Part shown: in pieces, positions 1-10,635 of the stretch | How the letters are laid out: each line of letters opens with the position of its first letter | Position numbering within the stretch: the stretch's first letter is position 1 | The notes under the pieces: model-generated | Databases searched by the model: none | Told to the model about the DNA's origin: nothing | Seen by the model: only the letters and a program-made list of their open reading frames with translations | Translations under genes and position numbers: made by a program | Assembly: GCF_024170165.1 (NCBI RefSeq) | Contig: NZ_JALJXP010000002.1 | Location: 372,001-436,000, forward strand | DNA length: 64,000 nt | DNA from: Pseudomonas nitroreducens | GTDB lineage: Bacteria > Pseudomonadota > Gammaproteobacteria > Pseudomonadales > Pseudomonadaceae | Reading direction: 5' to 3'

Positions 1-972
1 CCGACAGGCGGGCGAACGGCTCGCCGAAGTGGAAGACCTTGTCGCCGTAGGGCACGTCGGTGCTGCCGAGCACGGCCTGGGCCAGCTCGCGGAACAGCTC
101 CTCGGTCAGGTCCATGTTGTCTTCGTAGTCGGCATAGGCCTGGTAGAACTCGAGCATGGTGAACTCGGGGTTGTGCCGGGTCGAGACGCCTTCGTTACGG
201 AAGTTGCGGTTGATCTCGAAGACCTTCTCGAAGCCACCGACCACCAGGCGCTTGAGGTACAGCTCCGGGGCGATACGCAGGAACATGGCCATGTCCAGCG
301 CGTTGTGGTGGGTTTCGAAGGGCTTGGCCGCCGCGCCGCCGGGGATGGTCTGCAGCATCGGGGTTTCCACTTCGAGGAAGCCGCGATCGGAGAGGAAACG
401 ACGGATGTGGGCGATCACCTGGGAACGCACACGGAAGGTGTGGCGGGTTTCCTCGTTGACGATCAGGTCGACGTAGCGCTGGCGGTAGCGCTGCTCGGTG
501 TCGGTCAGGCCGTGGTGCTTGTCCGGCAGCGGGCGCAGCGACTTGGTCAGCAGGCGCACGCTGGTCATCTCGACGTACAGGTCGCCCTTGCCGGAACGGG
601 CCAGGGTGCCTTCGGCGCCGATGATGTCGCCCAGGTCCCAGGTCTTGATCTCGGCCAGGGTCTCTTCGGGCAGGGTCTTGCGGTTCACGTAGGCCTGCAG
701 GCGGCCGCTGCTGTCCTGCAGGACGATGAACGAGCCGCGGTTGAGCATGATGCGACCGGCAACCTTGACCGGGATGGCGGCTGCTTCCAGCTCTTCCTTG
801 GTCGCGGTTTCGTACTGTTTCTGCAGGTCCGCGAAGTAGTTCTCGCGGCGGAAGTCGTTCGGGAAGGCGATGGCCTTGGCTTCACGCACGGCGGCAAGCT
901 TTTCCTTGCGCTGGGCGATCAGCTTGTTTTCTTCCTGTTGCAGTTCGGTAGCGTCGAGTTGTTGGTCGCTCA
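1..972 (-). CDS. lysS: Lysyl-tRNA synthetase, class II (3' part beyond left edge)
   Basis: This gene encodes the class II enzyme that charges tRNA-Lys in the cytoplasm. The 324 codons from the ATG at 972 to the window edge are open and cover roughly the first two thirds of a protein that is usually about 500 residues. The N-terminal half reads as an OB-fold anticodon-binding domain, with the stretches [15 protein letters not shown] and [20 protein letters not shown]. The class II catalytic core then begins with [17 protein letters not shown] and [20 protein letters not shown] (motif 2). The C-terminal motif 3 lies outside the window. It lies downstream of prfB on the same strand with an 83-base gap, the prfB-lysS order common in gammaproteobacteria. 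Confidence 0.97.
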
Positions 973-1055
973 TGGTCGTCTATCTGCCTGGCGTCTTGAT
1001 CAATAGGGGTTACTGGCGGGAACGGGCCGTGCGGCCCGCCCCGCGGCGGTGCTGT

Positions 1056-2151
1056 TTACAGGCCTTGTTTCAGGCTGGCTTCCAGGTATTCGTTGAGGTC
1101 GCCGTCGAGCACCTTGTCGCAATCGCTGCGTTCCACGCCGGTCCGCAGGTCCTTGATGCGCGACTGGTCGAGCACGTAGGAGCGGATCTGGTGACCCCAG
1201 CCGATATCGGACTTGGTCTCTTCCAGCGCCTGCGAGGCGGCGTTGCGTTTCTGCATCTCCTGCTCGTACAACCGGGCCCGCAGCATCTTCATGGCGGTGT
1301 CCTTGTTGGCGTGCTGGGAGCGTTCGTTCTGGCACGCCACCACGGTGTTGGTCGGCACGTGGGTGATACGCACCGCGGAGTCGGTGGTGTTCACGTGCTG
1401 ACCGCCCGCGCCGGAGGAGCGGTAGGTGTCGATGCGCAGGTCGGCCGGGTTGATCTCGATCTCGATGTTGTCGTCGATTTCCGGCGACACGAACACCGCG
1501 GTGAACGAGGTGTGGCGACGGTTGCCGGAGTCGAACGGGCTCTTGCGCACCAGACGGTGCACGCCGATCTCGGTGCGCAGCCAGCCAAAGGCGTACTCGC
1601 CCTTGATGTGCACGGTGGCGCCCTTGATGCCGGCGACTTCGCCTTCGGAGAGTTCGACGATCTCGGCGCTGAAGCCGTTCTTGTCGGCCCAGCGCAGGTA
1701 CATGCGCAGCAGCATGTTGGCCCAGTCCTGGGCCTCGGTGCCGCCGGAGCCGGCCTGGATGTCCAGGTAGGCGTTGTTGGGGTCCATCTCGCCGCTGAAC
1801 ATGCGGCGGAACTCGAGCTTCTCGAGGATTTCACGCAGGCGCTGGACTTCGGCCTCGACGTCGCCGACGGCGCCTTCGTCCTTCTCCTCGACCGCCATGT
1901 CGAGCAGGTCGCGGGAATCGGCCAGACCGCCGGTGAGCTCGTCGAGGGTCTCGACGATCTGCGCCAGCATGGCGCGCTCGCGGCCCAGGTTCTGGGCGTA
2001 TTCGGGCTTGTTCCAGACCGCCGGGTCTTCCAGTTCGCGGTTTACTTCGATCAGACGATCATGTTTCAGATCGTAGTCAAAGATACCCCCGAATCGAATG
2101 GGTACGGTCGGAGAGGTCCTTGATGCTGTTGAGGATCGGTTGGATTTCCAT
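1056..2151 (-). CDS. prfB: Peptide chain release factor 2, with programmed +1 frameshift
   Basis: RF2 terminates translation at UGA and UAA codons. The reading frame is split. A 24-codon first frame starts at 2151 ([20 protein letters not shown]...) and meets an in-frame TGA at 2077-2079. A +1 shift at CTT-TGA-C continues into a 340-codon frame ending at 1056, giving 364 residues, the usual RF2 size. The shift site reads CGGGGGTATCTTTGACTA, which keeps the internal Shine-Dalgarno-like GGGGG and the CUU slippery codon known from E. coli prfB. The GGQ motif is seen as SGAGGQHVN and the stop-codon recognition tripeptide as SPF. The frameshift is the classic autoregulation by RF2 level. An ATG at 1970 would give only a truncated protein and is not the true start. 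Confidence 0.97.
2076..2094 (-). promoter_or_regulatory. prfB: Programmed +1 ribosomal frameshift site of prfB
   Basis: On the minus strand the sequence CGGGGGTATCTTTGACTA combines a purine-rich Shine-Dalgarno-like block, the slippery codon CTT and a TGA followed by C, a weak termination context. When RF2 is scarce the ribosome slips by one base and reads GAC, restoring the long frame. All three elements are visible here. Confidence 0.95.
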
Positions 2152-2270
2152 GGCGGGAAGCTCTCACGGGTAAAGGGCGTAGAAAAGCCGCCAAGTATAC
2201 GTGATTTTTCGCCGCCCTTTCAGGCTTTACGACAAAGCACGCTCACCGTTTCCGCGCCCTCCCCGCCGCT

Positions 2271-3296
2271 TCAGCCGGCGATGGCCACCTGGTTGCGCCC
2301 GCCGTGCTTGGCGTTGTAGAGCGCCTGGTCGGCCAGTTCGATGAGCTGGCGGCAGGCCTGCCCGGCCTGGGGAATCAGGGTCGCCACGCCGATGCTGATG
2401 GTCAGCGACGAGCCCGGGATGGGCAGTTCGTGACGGATGTTCAGCTCCTGCACCAGGCGCCGCAGCTTCTCTGCCAGCAGGCGCGCGCCGCCGGGCGAGG
2501 TATTGGGCAGGACCATGACGAACTCCTCGCCGCCATAGCGCGCCGGCAGGTCGGACGGGCGGCTGGCGCTGGCGCGGATGGCCCCGGCCACCTGACGCAG
2601 CGCCTCGTCGCCCTGCACATGGCCGAAGGTGTCGTTGTAGGCCTTGAAGTGGTCGACGTCGATCAACAGGATCGACAGCTGAGTCTGCTCGCGCAGGCCG
2701 CGGCGCCACTCCATTTCCAGGTATTCGTCGAAGTGCCGGCGGTTGGACAGCCCGGTGAGGCCATCGGAGTTCATCAGCCGTTGCAGTACCAGGTTGGTTT
2801 CCAGCAGCTGCTGCTGGCTCTCGCGCAGGGCCCGGTAGGCCTCGTCGCGCTGCAGCAGCGCGAGGTAGGAACGCGAGTGGTAGCGCACCCGGGCGATCAG
2901 TTCGATGGCGTCGGGCAGCTTGACCAGGTAGTCGTTGGCGCCGGCGCTGAACGCCGCGCTCTTCACCGCCGGGTCTTCCTTGGTCGACAGGACGATGATC
3001 GGCAGGTCGCGGGTCGCCGGGTTGGCGCGGTACTCACGCACCAGCGAGAGGCCGTCGGCGCCGGGCATCACCAGGTCCTGGAGGATCACCGTGGGCTTGA
3101 TCTGGATCGCCAGGGCAATGGCCTGGTGGGGGTCGGAGCAGAAATGGAAGTCGATGCTGGGATCGTCCGCCAGCGCGCGGCGTACGGCTTCGCCGATCAT
3201 CGGCTGGTCATCGACCAGCAGCACCATGACCGCAGAATCGCCTGGGGTGTTCACGGGGTAGTCACTCTGATTTGAGTTCATGGGTGAGGGGTTCAT
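2271..3296 (-). CDS. wspR: Response regulator diguanylate cyclase WspR
   Basis: This is the output protein of the Wsp system, making cyclic di-GMP when phosphorylated by WspE. The 341 residues hold an N-terminal receiver domain (about 22-140) with acidic residues D29/D30 and phosphoacceptor D74 in [10 protein letters not shown] coiled-coil linker follows (about 150-175), then a GGDEF domain with active site GGEEF at 255-259 and the inhibitory RxxD site as RPSD at 246-249, five residues before it. Both activity and product feedback should be intact. It is the last gene of the wsp operon, 23 bases after wspF. The start at 3296 could instead be the second ATG at 3281. Confidence 0.96.
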   Translation of the reverse strand: MNPSPMNSNQSDYPVNTPGDSAVMVLLVDDQPMIGEAVRRALADDPSIDFHFCSDPHQAIALAIQIKPTVILQDLVMPGADGLSLVREYRANPATRDLPIIVLSTKEDPAVKSAAFSAGANDYLVKLPDAIELIARVRYHSRSYLALLQRDEAYRALRESQQQLLETNLVLQRLMNSDGLTGLSNRRHFDEYLEMEWRRGLREQTQLSILLIDVDHFKAYNDTFGHVQGDEALRQVAGAIRASASRPSDLPARYGGEEFVMVLPNTSPGGARLLAEKLRRLVQELNIRHELPIPGSSLTISIGVATLIPQAGQACRQLIELADQALYNAKHGGRNQVAIAG

Positions 3297-3319
3297 GCAA
3301 TCAGCTCCGTAGCCCGCGC

Positions 3320-4327
3320 TCAGGCGCAGACCTCAGCGAGTCGTCGGGCGATGTCGCCCAGCGCGCGAATCTCCACCGCGGCGCCGATGGCGGCAGCGGC
3401 CTTGGGCATACCGTACACGGCACTGCTCTCCTGATCCTGGGCAAGGGTCAGGAAACCTCGTTCGCGCATGTGTTTCAGGCCTTCGGCGCCGTCCCGGCCC
3501 ATGCCGGTGAGCAGTACGCCGATGGCGTCGCCGACCCAGTACTCGACCACGCTGTCGAAGAATACGTCGATGGATGGCCGGTAGATGTGGCCGCTGGGCT
3601 CGGCGGTGTAGGCCAGCTCGCCGCCCTTGAGCAGGCGGATATGGTGGTTGGTGCCGGCCAGCAGCACACAGCCCGGCTGCGGCGGCTCGCCGTTGCGTGC
3701 CAGGCGTACGGGAATCTTCGACTGGGTCGAGAGCCACTCGGCCATGCCGGCGGCAAAGACCTCGTCGACATGCTGGACCACCACGATGGCGGCGGGAAAA
3801 TCTTCTGGCAGGCGGGCGAACAGATCGGCCAGCGCCGCCGGACCGCCGGCCGAGGAGCCGATGGCGATGAGCTTGCGCGCGCCGCTGCCCTTGCGTGCCG
3901 GCACCGCACTGATGGCCGGGCGGCTGTCGCGCGGGGCATTCAGCCAGGCCAGGTTCTGCAGCTTGCGCAGCAGCGGGCGGGCCGCTTCGGCGGGATCGCC
4001 GGCGCCCATCGTCGGTGTATTCACCGCGTCGACAGCGCCATTGCCCATGGCGTCGAACACGCGACTCATGTTCTGTTCCAGATCGACGGTGACGACGATG
4101 ATCGCGCAGGGGCTCTGGGCCATGATCCGGCGGGTCGCCTCGACGCCATCCATCACCGGCATCAGCAGGTCCATGAGGATCACGTCGGGCTTCTGCGCGG
4201 CACACATCTCCAGCGCTTCCGCGCCGTTGGCGGCAACCCAGACGATGCGGTGCGCCGGCTCATAAGCCAGCGCCCGGCGCATCGCCTCCACCGCCAGGGG
4301 CATGTCGTTGACTATCCCTATCTTCAT
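3320..4327 (-). CDS. wspF: Chemotaxis-type protein-glutamate methylesterase WspF
   Basis: This CheB-family enzyme removes methyl groups from the WspA receptor and so resets the pathway. The 335 residues begin with a receiver domain whose phosphoacceptor is D53 in VILMDLLMP. The first acidic pocket reads VNDMP, with a single Asp where many receivers have two. The C-terminal methylesterase domain shows the catalytic Ser in [13 protein letters not shown], His in VVQHVDEVF and Asp in [11 protein letters not shown]. The start overlaps the stop of wspE as ATGA. In P. aeruginosa, loss of WspF locks the pathway on and gives wrinkly, high c-di-GMP colonies. No defect is visible here. Confidence 0.96.
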   Translation of the reverse strand: MKIGIVNDMPLAVEAMRRALAYEPAHRIVWVAANGAEALEMCAAQKPDVILMDLLMPVMDGVEATRRIMAQSPCAIIVVTVDLEQNMSRVFDAMGNGAVDAVNTPTMGAGDPAEAARPLLRKLQNLAWLNAPRDSRPAISAVPARKGSGARKLIAIGSSAGGPAALADLFARLPEDFPAAIVVVQHVDEVFAAGMAEWLSTQSKIPVRLARNGEPPQPGCVLLAGTNHHIRLLKGGELAYTAEPSGHIYRPSIDVFFDSVVEYWVGDAIGVLLTGMGRDGAEGLKHMRERGFLTLAQDQESSAVYGMPKAAAAIGAAVEIRALGDIARRLAEVCA

Positions 4328-6621
4328 CCCTGAGCCCCCCCGATCAGGTCGACCACCGCATCCAGCAGGGCCTCGTCATGGAAGCTGGCCTTGGCCAGAT
4401 AATAGTCGGCGCCGGCATCGAGCCCGCGCCGCCGGTCTTCTTCGCGGTCCTTGTAGGACACCACCATCACCGGCAGCGACTGCAGGCGGGTATCGCGGCG
4501 GATCAGGGTCACCAGCTCGATGCCGTCCATGCGCGGCATGTCGATGTCGGTGATGACCAGGTCGAAATGCTCCGAGCGCAGGGCGTTCCAGCCGTCCATG
4601 CCATCCACTGCCACGGCGACATCATAGCCGCGCCCGAGCAGCAGCTTGCGCTCCAGCTCGCGCACGGTGAGCGAGTCGTCCACCACCAGCACACGCTTGC
4701 GCGCCGGGCCGCTGAGGCGGCCGGTGGGGTCGATGCGTTCCAGGCGGCCGGTGGCCAGGAGTTTTTCCACGGAGCGCAGCATGTCCTCGACATCGAGGAT
4801 CAGCACCGGGGTGCCGTCGTCCAGCAGCGCCCCGGCGGACACGTCCTGCACCTTGCCCAGCCGGGCATCCAGCGGCACCACCACCAGGGTGCGCTCGCCG
4901 ATGAACTTCTCCACCGCCACGCCGTAGGCGCTTTCCCGCTCGCGGATCACCACCACCGGAATCTCGTCCGGCGTGGCCTCGCCGTCCGGGCGCTGCAACA
5001 ACTGGCTGGCGGACACCAGGCCGACATGCCGGCCCTCGTGCCAGAACTGCTGACGGCCTTCGAGCTGGACGATCTCGTCCGGCGCCAGGCGGCGCATGCG
5101 CTCGATGTGCGCCAGCGGGAAGGCGTAGGCTTCACCGCCGATGCTGACGACCAGGCTGCGCACCACCGACAGCGTCAGCGGCACTTCCAGGTGGAAGCGC
5201 GCGCCCTGCCCGCTCACCTGCTCCATGCGGATGCCGCCACGCAGCTGGCGCACCATGTGCTGCACGGCGTCCAGGCCAACGCCGCGGCCGGATACTTCGG
5301 TGACCTGTTCGCGCATGCTGAAACCGGGCAGGAACAGGAAGCTCAGCAGCTCTTCCTCGGTGAGGCGCGCCACGGTTTCCTCGGTGGACAGCTGGCGACG
5401 CACGATGGCCGAGCGCAGGCGGTCGAGATCGACGCCGCCGCCGTCATCCTGCAGTTCCAGCACCAGCATGCCGGCGTGGTGACGGGCCAGCAGCTGGATC
5501 GTGCCCTCCTCCGGCTTGCCGCTGCGGGCGCGCACTTCGGCGGACTCGATGCCATGGTCGACGGCATTGCGCAGCAGGTGGGTAAGCGGCGCTTCGAGCT
5601 TCTCCAGCACATCGCGGTCGACCTGGGTGGTGGCGCCCTGCACGTCCAGGCGCACGGTCTTGCCCAGCGAGCGGCCGAGGTCGCGGACCATCCGCGCCTG
5701 CCCGGAGAGCACGTCGGAGAATGGCCGCATACGGCAGGACAGCGCGGTGTCGTAGAGCGACTGGGCGCGCTGGCCGGCCTTGAAACTGAATTCGTCGAGC
5801 TCGGCGATCTGCTCGCTGAGCAGTTGCTGGCACTCGCCGACCAGACGACGAGCGTCGGCCAGATAGGCTTGCGCCTCGGCGTCCAGATTCGCCGTGCTGG
5901 CGGCATCGCGGGCGCCGTCGAGCACACGGCTGGCGCTGGCCTGGATGCGTTTGAGGCGTTGCAGCGAATCGAGCAGCGGCTTCAGCCGCTGGGACTCCAC
6001 CAGCGACTTGCTGGAGTAGTCGAGCAGCTGGTTGAGGCGCTCGGCAGTGACCCGCAGCACGCGCTCGCCGGCTTCATCGCTGTCGCTGGAGCGGCGACGC
6101 GGCGTGGGTTCGGCGGGTGCAGCGGGTACTGGCGTCGGGGCAGGCTCCGGTGCCGCCTGCTCAGCCAGCACCGGGGCGGCTTCGACTGGCGCGGGCACGG
6201 CTGGTGCAGGCCGGGCCGGCGCCTTGCCGGACACCAGCGCCTGCAGGCGCTCGACCATGGCCGGCACGCCCTGCTGGGCCTGTTCGGCGCGCTCGGGCTG
6301 GGCGTCGGCGATATGCAGGAGGATATCGGTGCCGGCCAGCAGCGCGTCGATGTGCCCGGAAGTCAGCAGCAGTCGCCCCTCCTGCGCGCCGACCAGGCAA
6401 TCCTCCATGACGTGCGCGACCTGTACGCCGGCATCCAGACCGACGATCCGTGCCGCGCCCTTGAGCGAGTGCGCGGCGCGCATACAGGCTTCGAGCTGGT
6501 CGGCCTGGGTCGGGTTACGCTCCAGCGCCATCAGGCCGTGCACCAGCACCTGCGTCTGGGCCTCCGCCTCCAGGCAGAACAGCTCCAGCATCGACGCGTC
6601 CTTCATCTGGTCCGGGGTCAT
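4324..6621 (-). CDS. wspE: Hybrid CheA-type histidine kinase/response regulator WspE
   Basis: WspE autophosphorylates in response to WspA and passes phosphate to WspR and WspF. The protein is 765 residues from the ATG at 6621, which overlaps the wspD stop as ATGA; a longer open frame to 6690 lies inside wspD and is unlikely. In order: an Hpt domain with phospho-His H51 (RAAHSLKGAARIVG), a Pro/Ala-rich linker (about 125-190), a dimerisation region, an HATPase domain with the N box HLLRNAVDHGIE and G box LQDDGGGVDLD, a CheW-like domain, and a C-terminal receiver (KRVLVVDDSLTVREL, phosphoacceptor in LVITDIDMPRMDG). The fused receiver is typical of the Wsp kinase. Confidence 0.96.
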   Translation of the reverse strand: MTPDQMKDASMLELFCLEAEAQTQVLVHGLMALERNPTQADQLEACMRAAHSLKGAARIVGLDAGVQVAHVMEDCLVGAQEGRLLLTSGHIDALLAGTDILLHIADAQPERAEQAQQGVPAMVERLQALVSGKAPARPAPAVPAPVEAAPVLAEQAAPEPAPTPVPAAPAEPTPRRRSSDSDEAGERVLRVTAERLNQLLDYSSKSLVESQRLKPLLDSLQRLKRIQASASRVLDGARDAASTANLDAEAQAYLADARRLVGECQQLLSEQIAELDEFSFKAGQRAQSLYDTALSCRMRPFSDVLSGQARMVRDLGRSLGKTVRLDVQGATTQVDRDVLEKLEAPLTHLLRNAVDHGIESAEVRARSGKPEEGTIQLLARHHAGMLVLELQDDGGGVDLDRLRSAIVRRQLSTEETVARLTEEELLSFLFLPGFSMREQVTEVSGRGVGLDAVQHMVRQLRGGIRMEQVSGQGARFHLEVPLTLSVVRSLVVSIGGEAYAFPLAHIERMRRLAPDEIVQLEGRQQFWHEGRHVGLVSASQLLQRPDGEATPDEIPVVVIRERESAYGVAVEKFIGERTLVVVPLDARLGKVQDVSAGALLDDGTPVLILDVEDMLRSVEKLLATGRLERIDPTGRLSGPARKRVLVVDDSLTVRELERKLLLGRGYDVAVAVDGMDGWNALRSEHFDLVITDIDMPRMDGIELVTLIRRDTRLQSLPVMVVSYKDREEDRRRGLDAGADYYLAKASFHDEALLDAVVDLIGGAQG

Positions 6622-7304
6622 GCGAGGCTCCGGGTGGCGGCGTCGAGCAGGGCTTCCTGGTCGAGCAGGCGGATGCTGCGCTGGCGCCACTGCATCACGC
6701 CACGGGTGAAGCGGTCGTTGGCGGCGTGGCTCTGCGACGAGGCTTCGACGATGGCCTTGTCGTCCAGCTCATGGATGCCGTCCACCTCGTCCACCGGCGA
6801 GATGATCGGCCCACCGACCGCCGCCAGGATCAGCATGCGCGGCACGATGCGGGCGTCGTCACGGGCGGCCGCGCGGCTGTCGAGGCCGAGCAGTTCGCCC
6901 AGGGAAATACAGGCCACCAGCGTGCCGCGCACGTTCGCCACGCCCAGCAGCGCGGGCGAGCGCTGGTGCGGCAATGAATGCACCACGCAGGCCGGGGCGA
7001 CCTCGGCCAGGGCACGGGTGGGCAGGCCCAGCCATTCCTCGCCAAGGCGGAAGATCAGGTGCGGGCGGCCTTCCTCGACCGCCGCTTCGGTGGCTTCGAC
7101 GGGCGCCAGGTGCGCACCTTCGCTGCCCAGCGCGTAACGGTCCAGCAGGCTGATGGCGGCGGCAGCATGCACCGGGCAATTGCGGCAATGGATGTACTCG
7201 GCCAGCTGCGGGCAGCTGCGGTCGCCGCGCACGCCGATGCGGTTCCAGCAGTCGTCCACTGTCGGCAGGTCGCCGTCGAAGGAGGAATAGCCAGATTCAA
7301 CCAT
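6618..7304 (-). CDS. wspD: CheW-like coupling protein WspD
   Basis: WspD is one of two CheW-type adaptors joining the WspA receptor to the WspE kinase. The 228 residues contain a CheW fold from about residue 80 (LIFRLGEEWLGLPTRAL, then LLGVANVRGTLVACISLGELLGL). The N-terminal 60 residues are unusual for a plain CheW and carry a cysteine group (CWNRI, CPQL, HCRNCPVH). This CxxC-type motif might bind a metal, but that is inference. The start overlaps the end of wspC by 8 bases and the stop overlaps wspE, as expected for tight translational coupling. Confidence 0.93.
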   Translation of the reverse strand: MVESGYSSFDGDLPTVDDCWNRIGVRGDRSCPQLAEYIHCRNCPVHAAAAISLLDRYALGSEGAHLAPVEATEAAVEEGRPHLIFRLGEEWLGLPTRALAEVAPACVVHSLPHQRSPALLGVANVRGTLVACISLGELLGLDSRAAARDDARIVPRMLILAAVGGPIISPVDEVDGIHELDDKAIVEASSQSHAANDRFTRGVMQWRQRSIRLLDQEALLDAATRSLA

Positions 7305-8532
7305 TGCGCTTCACTCCTCGCGCGGCGCGCTCCTGCAAGCGGCGGGCGCCGGCTGCATCGCCCTGGGCCGCGAGCAACGCGGCCAGGTGTTGCAGGCTTT
7401 CCTGGTGATCGGGTTGCAGGTACAGGGCCTTGCGGTAGAAGGCCTGGGCCTCGCCGCTCTGGCCCTGGGCGTCGGCCAGCAGGCCGAGCCAGTAGAAGGC
7501 TTCGGCGTTCGGGCCCTTCTCCGCCAGCAGCGCCTCGCAGTGCCGACGGGCCTCCGCGGACTGGCCGGAGTTGGCCAGGCGGGCGATTTCCGCCAGTGCG
7601 TTGCCGGCAGGCGCAGCAGCCGGCTTCTCGGGCCTGGCGACCACGCGCGGGGGCACCGGTGCAGGCTTGGGCGGCGCCGGCCGGGGAATCGGTGCTGGCG
7701 CGGTCCAGTTCAGCGGTGCCGCTCGCGGCGCCGCTTCGGTCCCTTCCAGCGGGAAGGCGAAGGATTGCGGCACGCCCAGCGGGCGCAGGCCGACTCGGGA
7801 CATCAGGCTGGCCTCGGCCGGACCGATGAACAGCACGCCGTCGGTGCGCGCCAGCCGGCGCAGCACATGCACCACCTGCTCCTGGGTCGGTCGGTCGAAA
7901 TAGATCAGCAGGTTGCGGCAGAACACGTAGTCGTAGGGTGCCTCGCCGGCCAGCAGGCCCGGCGCCAGCAGGTTGCCGGTGCGCAGGCGCACCTTGCGGC
8001 GCACCGTCTCGCTGAGCTGGTAGTCGTTGCCGTCGGCGCTGAAGTGGCGGTCACGGAAGCTCAGGCTGGAACCACGGAAGGAGTTGCGCCCGTAGCGCCC
8101 TTCTTCCGCCCGCTCCAGCACCGCGCGGCTGACGTCCAGCGCGTCGACCTGGAAGGCAGCGGGTGCGAGCCCCGCATCCAGCAACGCCATGACGATGGAG
8201 TACGGCTCCTCGCCGGTGGAGCACGGCAGGCTGAGGATACGCAGCGGCCGGGTGCCCGCCAGTTCCAGCACGCGACGTGACGCGAGGTCCGCCAGGGCGC
8301 CGAAGGATTCGGGGTAACGGAAGAACCAGGTTTCCGGGACGATCACCGCCTCGATCAGCGCCTGCACTTCCTCGGCAGAGCCCTGCAGCTGCATCCAGTA
8401 ATGCTCGGCGTTGCCACCGCTGACCTTGTTGCAGCGCTGGCGCACGGCACGTTCGATCACGGCGTCACCGACCGACTCGGCATCCAGGCCGATGCGTTCC
8501 TTGAGCAGCTGGGCGAAGCGCGGATCGGTCAT
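7297..8532 (-). CDS. wspC: CheR-type methyltransferase WspC with TPR tail
   Basis: WspC methylates glutamates of the WspA receptor using S-adenosylmethionine, opposing WspF. The 411 residues carry an N-terminal helical CheR domain and the SAM-binding catalytic domain, with ILSLPCSTGEEPYSIVM as the nucleotide loop and YDYVFCRNLLIYFD downstream. A Pro/Ala-rich linker (about 265-310) leads to tetratricopeptide-like helices (AEAFYWLGLLADAQGQSGEA, AFYRKALYLQPDH). CheR with TPRs is characteristic of this system. It overlaps wspB by 4 bases (ATGA) and wspD by 8. Confidence 0.95.
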   Translation of the reverse strand: MTDPRFAQLLKERIGLDAESVGDAVIERAVRQRCNKVSGGNAEHYWMQLQGSAEEVQALIEAVIVPETWFFRYPESFGALADLASRRVLELAGTRPLRILSLPCSTGEEPYSIVMALLDAGLAPAAFQVDALDVSRAVLERAEEGRYGRNSFRGSSLSFRDRHFSADGNDYQLSETVRRKVRLRTGNLLAPGLLAGEAPYDYVFCRNLLIYFDRPTQEQVVHVLRRLARTDGVLFIGPAEASLMSRVGLRPLGVPQSFAFPLEGTEAAPRAAPLNWTAPAPIPRPAPPKPAPVPPRVVARPEKPAAAPAGNALAEIARLANSGQSAEARRHCEALLAEKGPNAEAFYWLGLLADAQGQSGEAQAFYRKALYLQPDHQESLQHLAALLAAQGDAAGARRLQERAARGVKRNG

Positions 8533-9041
8533 GCCGGCGCTCCCCCCGCATCACGCAGCAGGCGTGCGCGGGCTTCGTCGCTGAGCAACTGGTCGACGCC
8601 TACGCGCTGCAGCAGGCCCTGCTCGTCCTCCAGCACGGGGCCGAGGTAGCGGGCGCGGCCATTGTCCAGCTCATAGTCGCGGAACGCCGCCGGATCGCGG
8701 CGCAGGGTATGGGTGGCCTGTTCGAGGATCAGCCCGAGGCGCTGCTCCGGACCTTCGCCCTCGGCGCGGTAGCGCACCAGCACCAGGCGCGTGCTGGTGC
8801 GGCGTGGCGCGCTGTAGCCGAAGGCCATCTGGCAGAGGTCGAGCACCGGCAGCAGTTCGCCGCGGAGCGGGAACAGTCCGGCGACCCAGGCGGGCGCTTC
8901 CGGCACGCGCTTGAGCGCCGGCACCGGCAGCACCTCGATGACGTCGTGGACGTCCAGCGCGTAGCGGTCCGCGCCCAGGCGGAACTGCAGGTACAGCCTG
9001 CCCGCCGCGGCGGCGTCAGACCTTGAAGCGGGAGACGCCAT
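8529..9041 (-). CDS. wspB: CheW-like coupling protein WspB
   Basis: This is the second CheW-type adaptor of the Wsp signalling complex, linking receptor and kinase at the membrane. The 170 residues are essentially one CheW domain ([20 protein letters not shown], then [20 protein letters not shown]) without the cysteine-rich N-terminus of WspD. The start at 9041 lies 26 bases inside the end of wspA, so translation is probably coupled. The stop overlaps the wspC start. Confidence 0.94.
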   Translation of the reverse strand: MASPASRSDAAAAGRLYLQFRLGADRYALDVHDVIEVLPVPALKRVPEAPAWVAGLFPLRGELLPVLDLCQMAFGYSAPRRTSTRLVLVRYRAEGEGPEQRLGLILEQATHTLRRDPAAFRDYELDNGRARYLGPVLEDEQGLLQRVGVDQLLSDEARARLLRDAGGAPA

Positions 9042-10635
9042 TGCGCAGTCCGTTGGCCACGAGGTTCAGCTCGTCGATGGCAAAGCTGGCCTGGCGCAGG
9101 GATTCCACGGTCTGCCCGGTGGCCTCGCCGAGCTGCACCAGCGCCTGGTTGATCTGCTCGGCGCCGGTGGCCTGGGCCTGCATGCCTTCGTTGACCATCT
9201 GCACGCGCGGCGCCAGCGCCTGCACCTGCTGGATGATCTGCGAGAGCTGCTCGCCGACCTGGCCGACTTCCGAGATGCCGCGACGCACCTCCTCGGAGAA
9301 CTTGTCCATGCCCATCACGCCGGCGGACACGGCGGACTGGATCTCGCGGACCATCTGCTCGATGTCGTAGGTGGCCACGGCCGTCTGGTCGGCCAGGCGG
9401 CGCACTTCAGTGGCGACCACGGCGAAGCCGCGGCCGTACTCGCCGGCCTTCTCCGCCTCGATGGCGGCGTTGAGCGAGAGCAGGTTGGTCTGGTCGGCCA
9501 CCTTGACGATGGTGGTGACCACCTGGTTGATGTTGCCGGCGCGCTCGTTGAGGATCGCCAGCTTGGCGTTGACCAGCTCGGCGGCGCCCATCACGTGGTG
9601 CATGGTCTCTTCCATGCGCGCCAGGCCCAGCTGGCCGGAGCCGGCCAGGGTGGAGGTCTGCTCGGCGGCCGAGGACACCTCGGTCATGGTGCGCACCAGG
9701 TCGCGCGAGGTGGCGGCGATTTCCCGCGAGGTGGCGCCGATCTCGGTGGTAGTGGCGGCGGTTTCGGTGGCGGTGGCCTGCTGCTGCTTGGAGGTGGCGG
9801 CGATCTCGGTCACCGAGGTGGTCACCTGGATGGCCGAGCGCTGCGCCTGCGACACCAGGCCCTTGAGTTCCTCGGCCATGCCGTTGAAGCCGGTCTCGAT
9901 CACCGCGAATTCGTCGTTGCGCTCCATCGCCAGGCGCGTGGTGAAGTCACCGCCGCCCATGACCTGCAGGCCCTTCACCACCTGCCGCACCGGCTCGGTG
10001 ATGGCGCGCATCAGCAGCAGCCCGCAGACCGCCGCCGCGACGATGGCCAGCAGCAGGGAAATCAGCATGATCGCCTTGGCGGTGGCGACCTCGCTGACGA
10101 TGCTCCCGGCGGCGGCGTCGGCAATTTCCTTGTTCAGGCTGATGAGCTGGGTCAGCGTCTTGCGGCCGTCTTCCCACAGCGGCTCCAGGCGTTCCAGCAG
10201 CAGCTTGCGCGCGCCTTCGCGGTCGGTGGTGTAGAGCTGCAGCACATCGGCCAGCAGCGAGTCGTACTGGCCCACCTGCTGCTTGAAGTGGCTGAGCATC
10301 TCGGCATCGCGGGCATCGCTGACGGTGCGCTCGTACTGGGCGATGCGCTCGATCAGCGTGTCGTGGTTGGCGCGGAATTCCTGGCGATGCTTCTCGTCCA
10401 GCGCCTGGCCATTGGAGAGGCCGACCAGCACCTGGGTCAGCAGGATGCTGTCGGTCCAGGTCGAACGCACCTGGGTCAGGGCGTAGGTGCCGGGCATGGC
10501 GTCTTCATTGACCCGTTGGGTGCTGGCTTCGACGCGCAGCAGGCGGGTGTAGGAAATCACCACCATCAGCAGCATGATCGCGATGACGACGGCAAAGCTG
10601 GCCAGGATGCGTTGGCGTAGAGTCCAGTTCTTCAC
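9016..10635 (-). CDS. wspA: Methyl-accepting surface-sensing receptor WspA
   Basis: WspA is the inner-membrane receptor that detects surface contact and activates WspE. The 539 residues show a first membrane helix at about 11-29, a periplasmic four-helix-bundle-like sensor (about 30-186), a second membrane helix at about 187-209, a HAMP domain, and a cytoplasmic signalling hairpin. Its tip reads [20 protein letters not shown], the Wsp-type variant of the usual MCP tip. It is the first gene of the seven-gene wsp operon, all on the minus strand with overlaps or short gaps. About 200 bases separate it from the divergent yqaA-like gene, and the operon promoter should lie there. Confidence 0.95.
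   Translation of the reverse strand: MKNWTLRQRILASFAVVIAIMLLMVVISYTRLLRVEASTQRVNEDAMPGTYALTQVRSTWTDSILLTQVLVGLSNGQALDEKHRQEFRANHDTLIERIAQYERTVSDARDAEMLSHFKQQVGQYDSLLADVLQLYTTDREGARKLLLERLEPLWEDGRKTLTQLISLNKEIADAAAGSIVSEVATAKAIMLISLLLAIVAAAVCGLLLMRAITEPVRQVVKGLQVMGGGDFTTRLAMERNDEFAVIETGFNGMAEELKGLVSQAQRSAIQVTTSVTEIAATSKQQQATATETAATTTEIGATSREIAATSRDLVRTMTEVSSAAEQTSTLAGSGQLGLARMEETMHHVMGAAELVNAKLAILNERAGNINQVVTTIVKVADQTNLLSLNAAIEAEKAGEYGRGFAVVATEVRRLADQTAVATYDIEQMVREIQSAVSAGVMGMDKFSEEVRRGISEVGQVGEQLSQIIQQVQALAPRVQMVNEGMQAQATGAEQINQALVQLGEATGQTVESLRQASFAIDELNLVANGLRNGVSRFKV

Noticed and set aside
29-1006. Long plus-strand open frame opposite lysS
   Set aside because: It is the antisense shadow of a recognisable lysS and has no family match.
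1056-1970. prfB as a 304-residue protein
   Set aside because: The frameshifted first frame from 2151 gives the full RF2 N-terminus and length.
4378-7137. A 919-codon plus-strand frame opposite wspE and wspD
   Set aside because: The composition is typical of an antisense shadow in high-GC DNA, and the minus-strand genes are certain.
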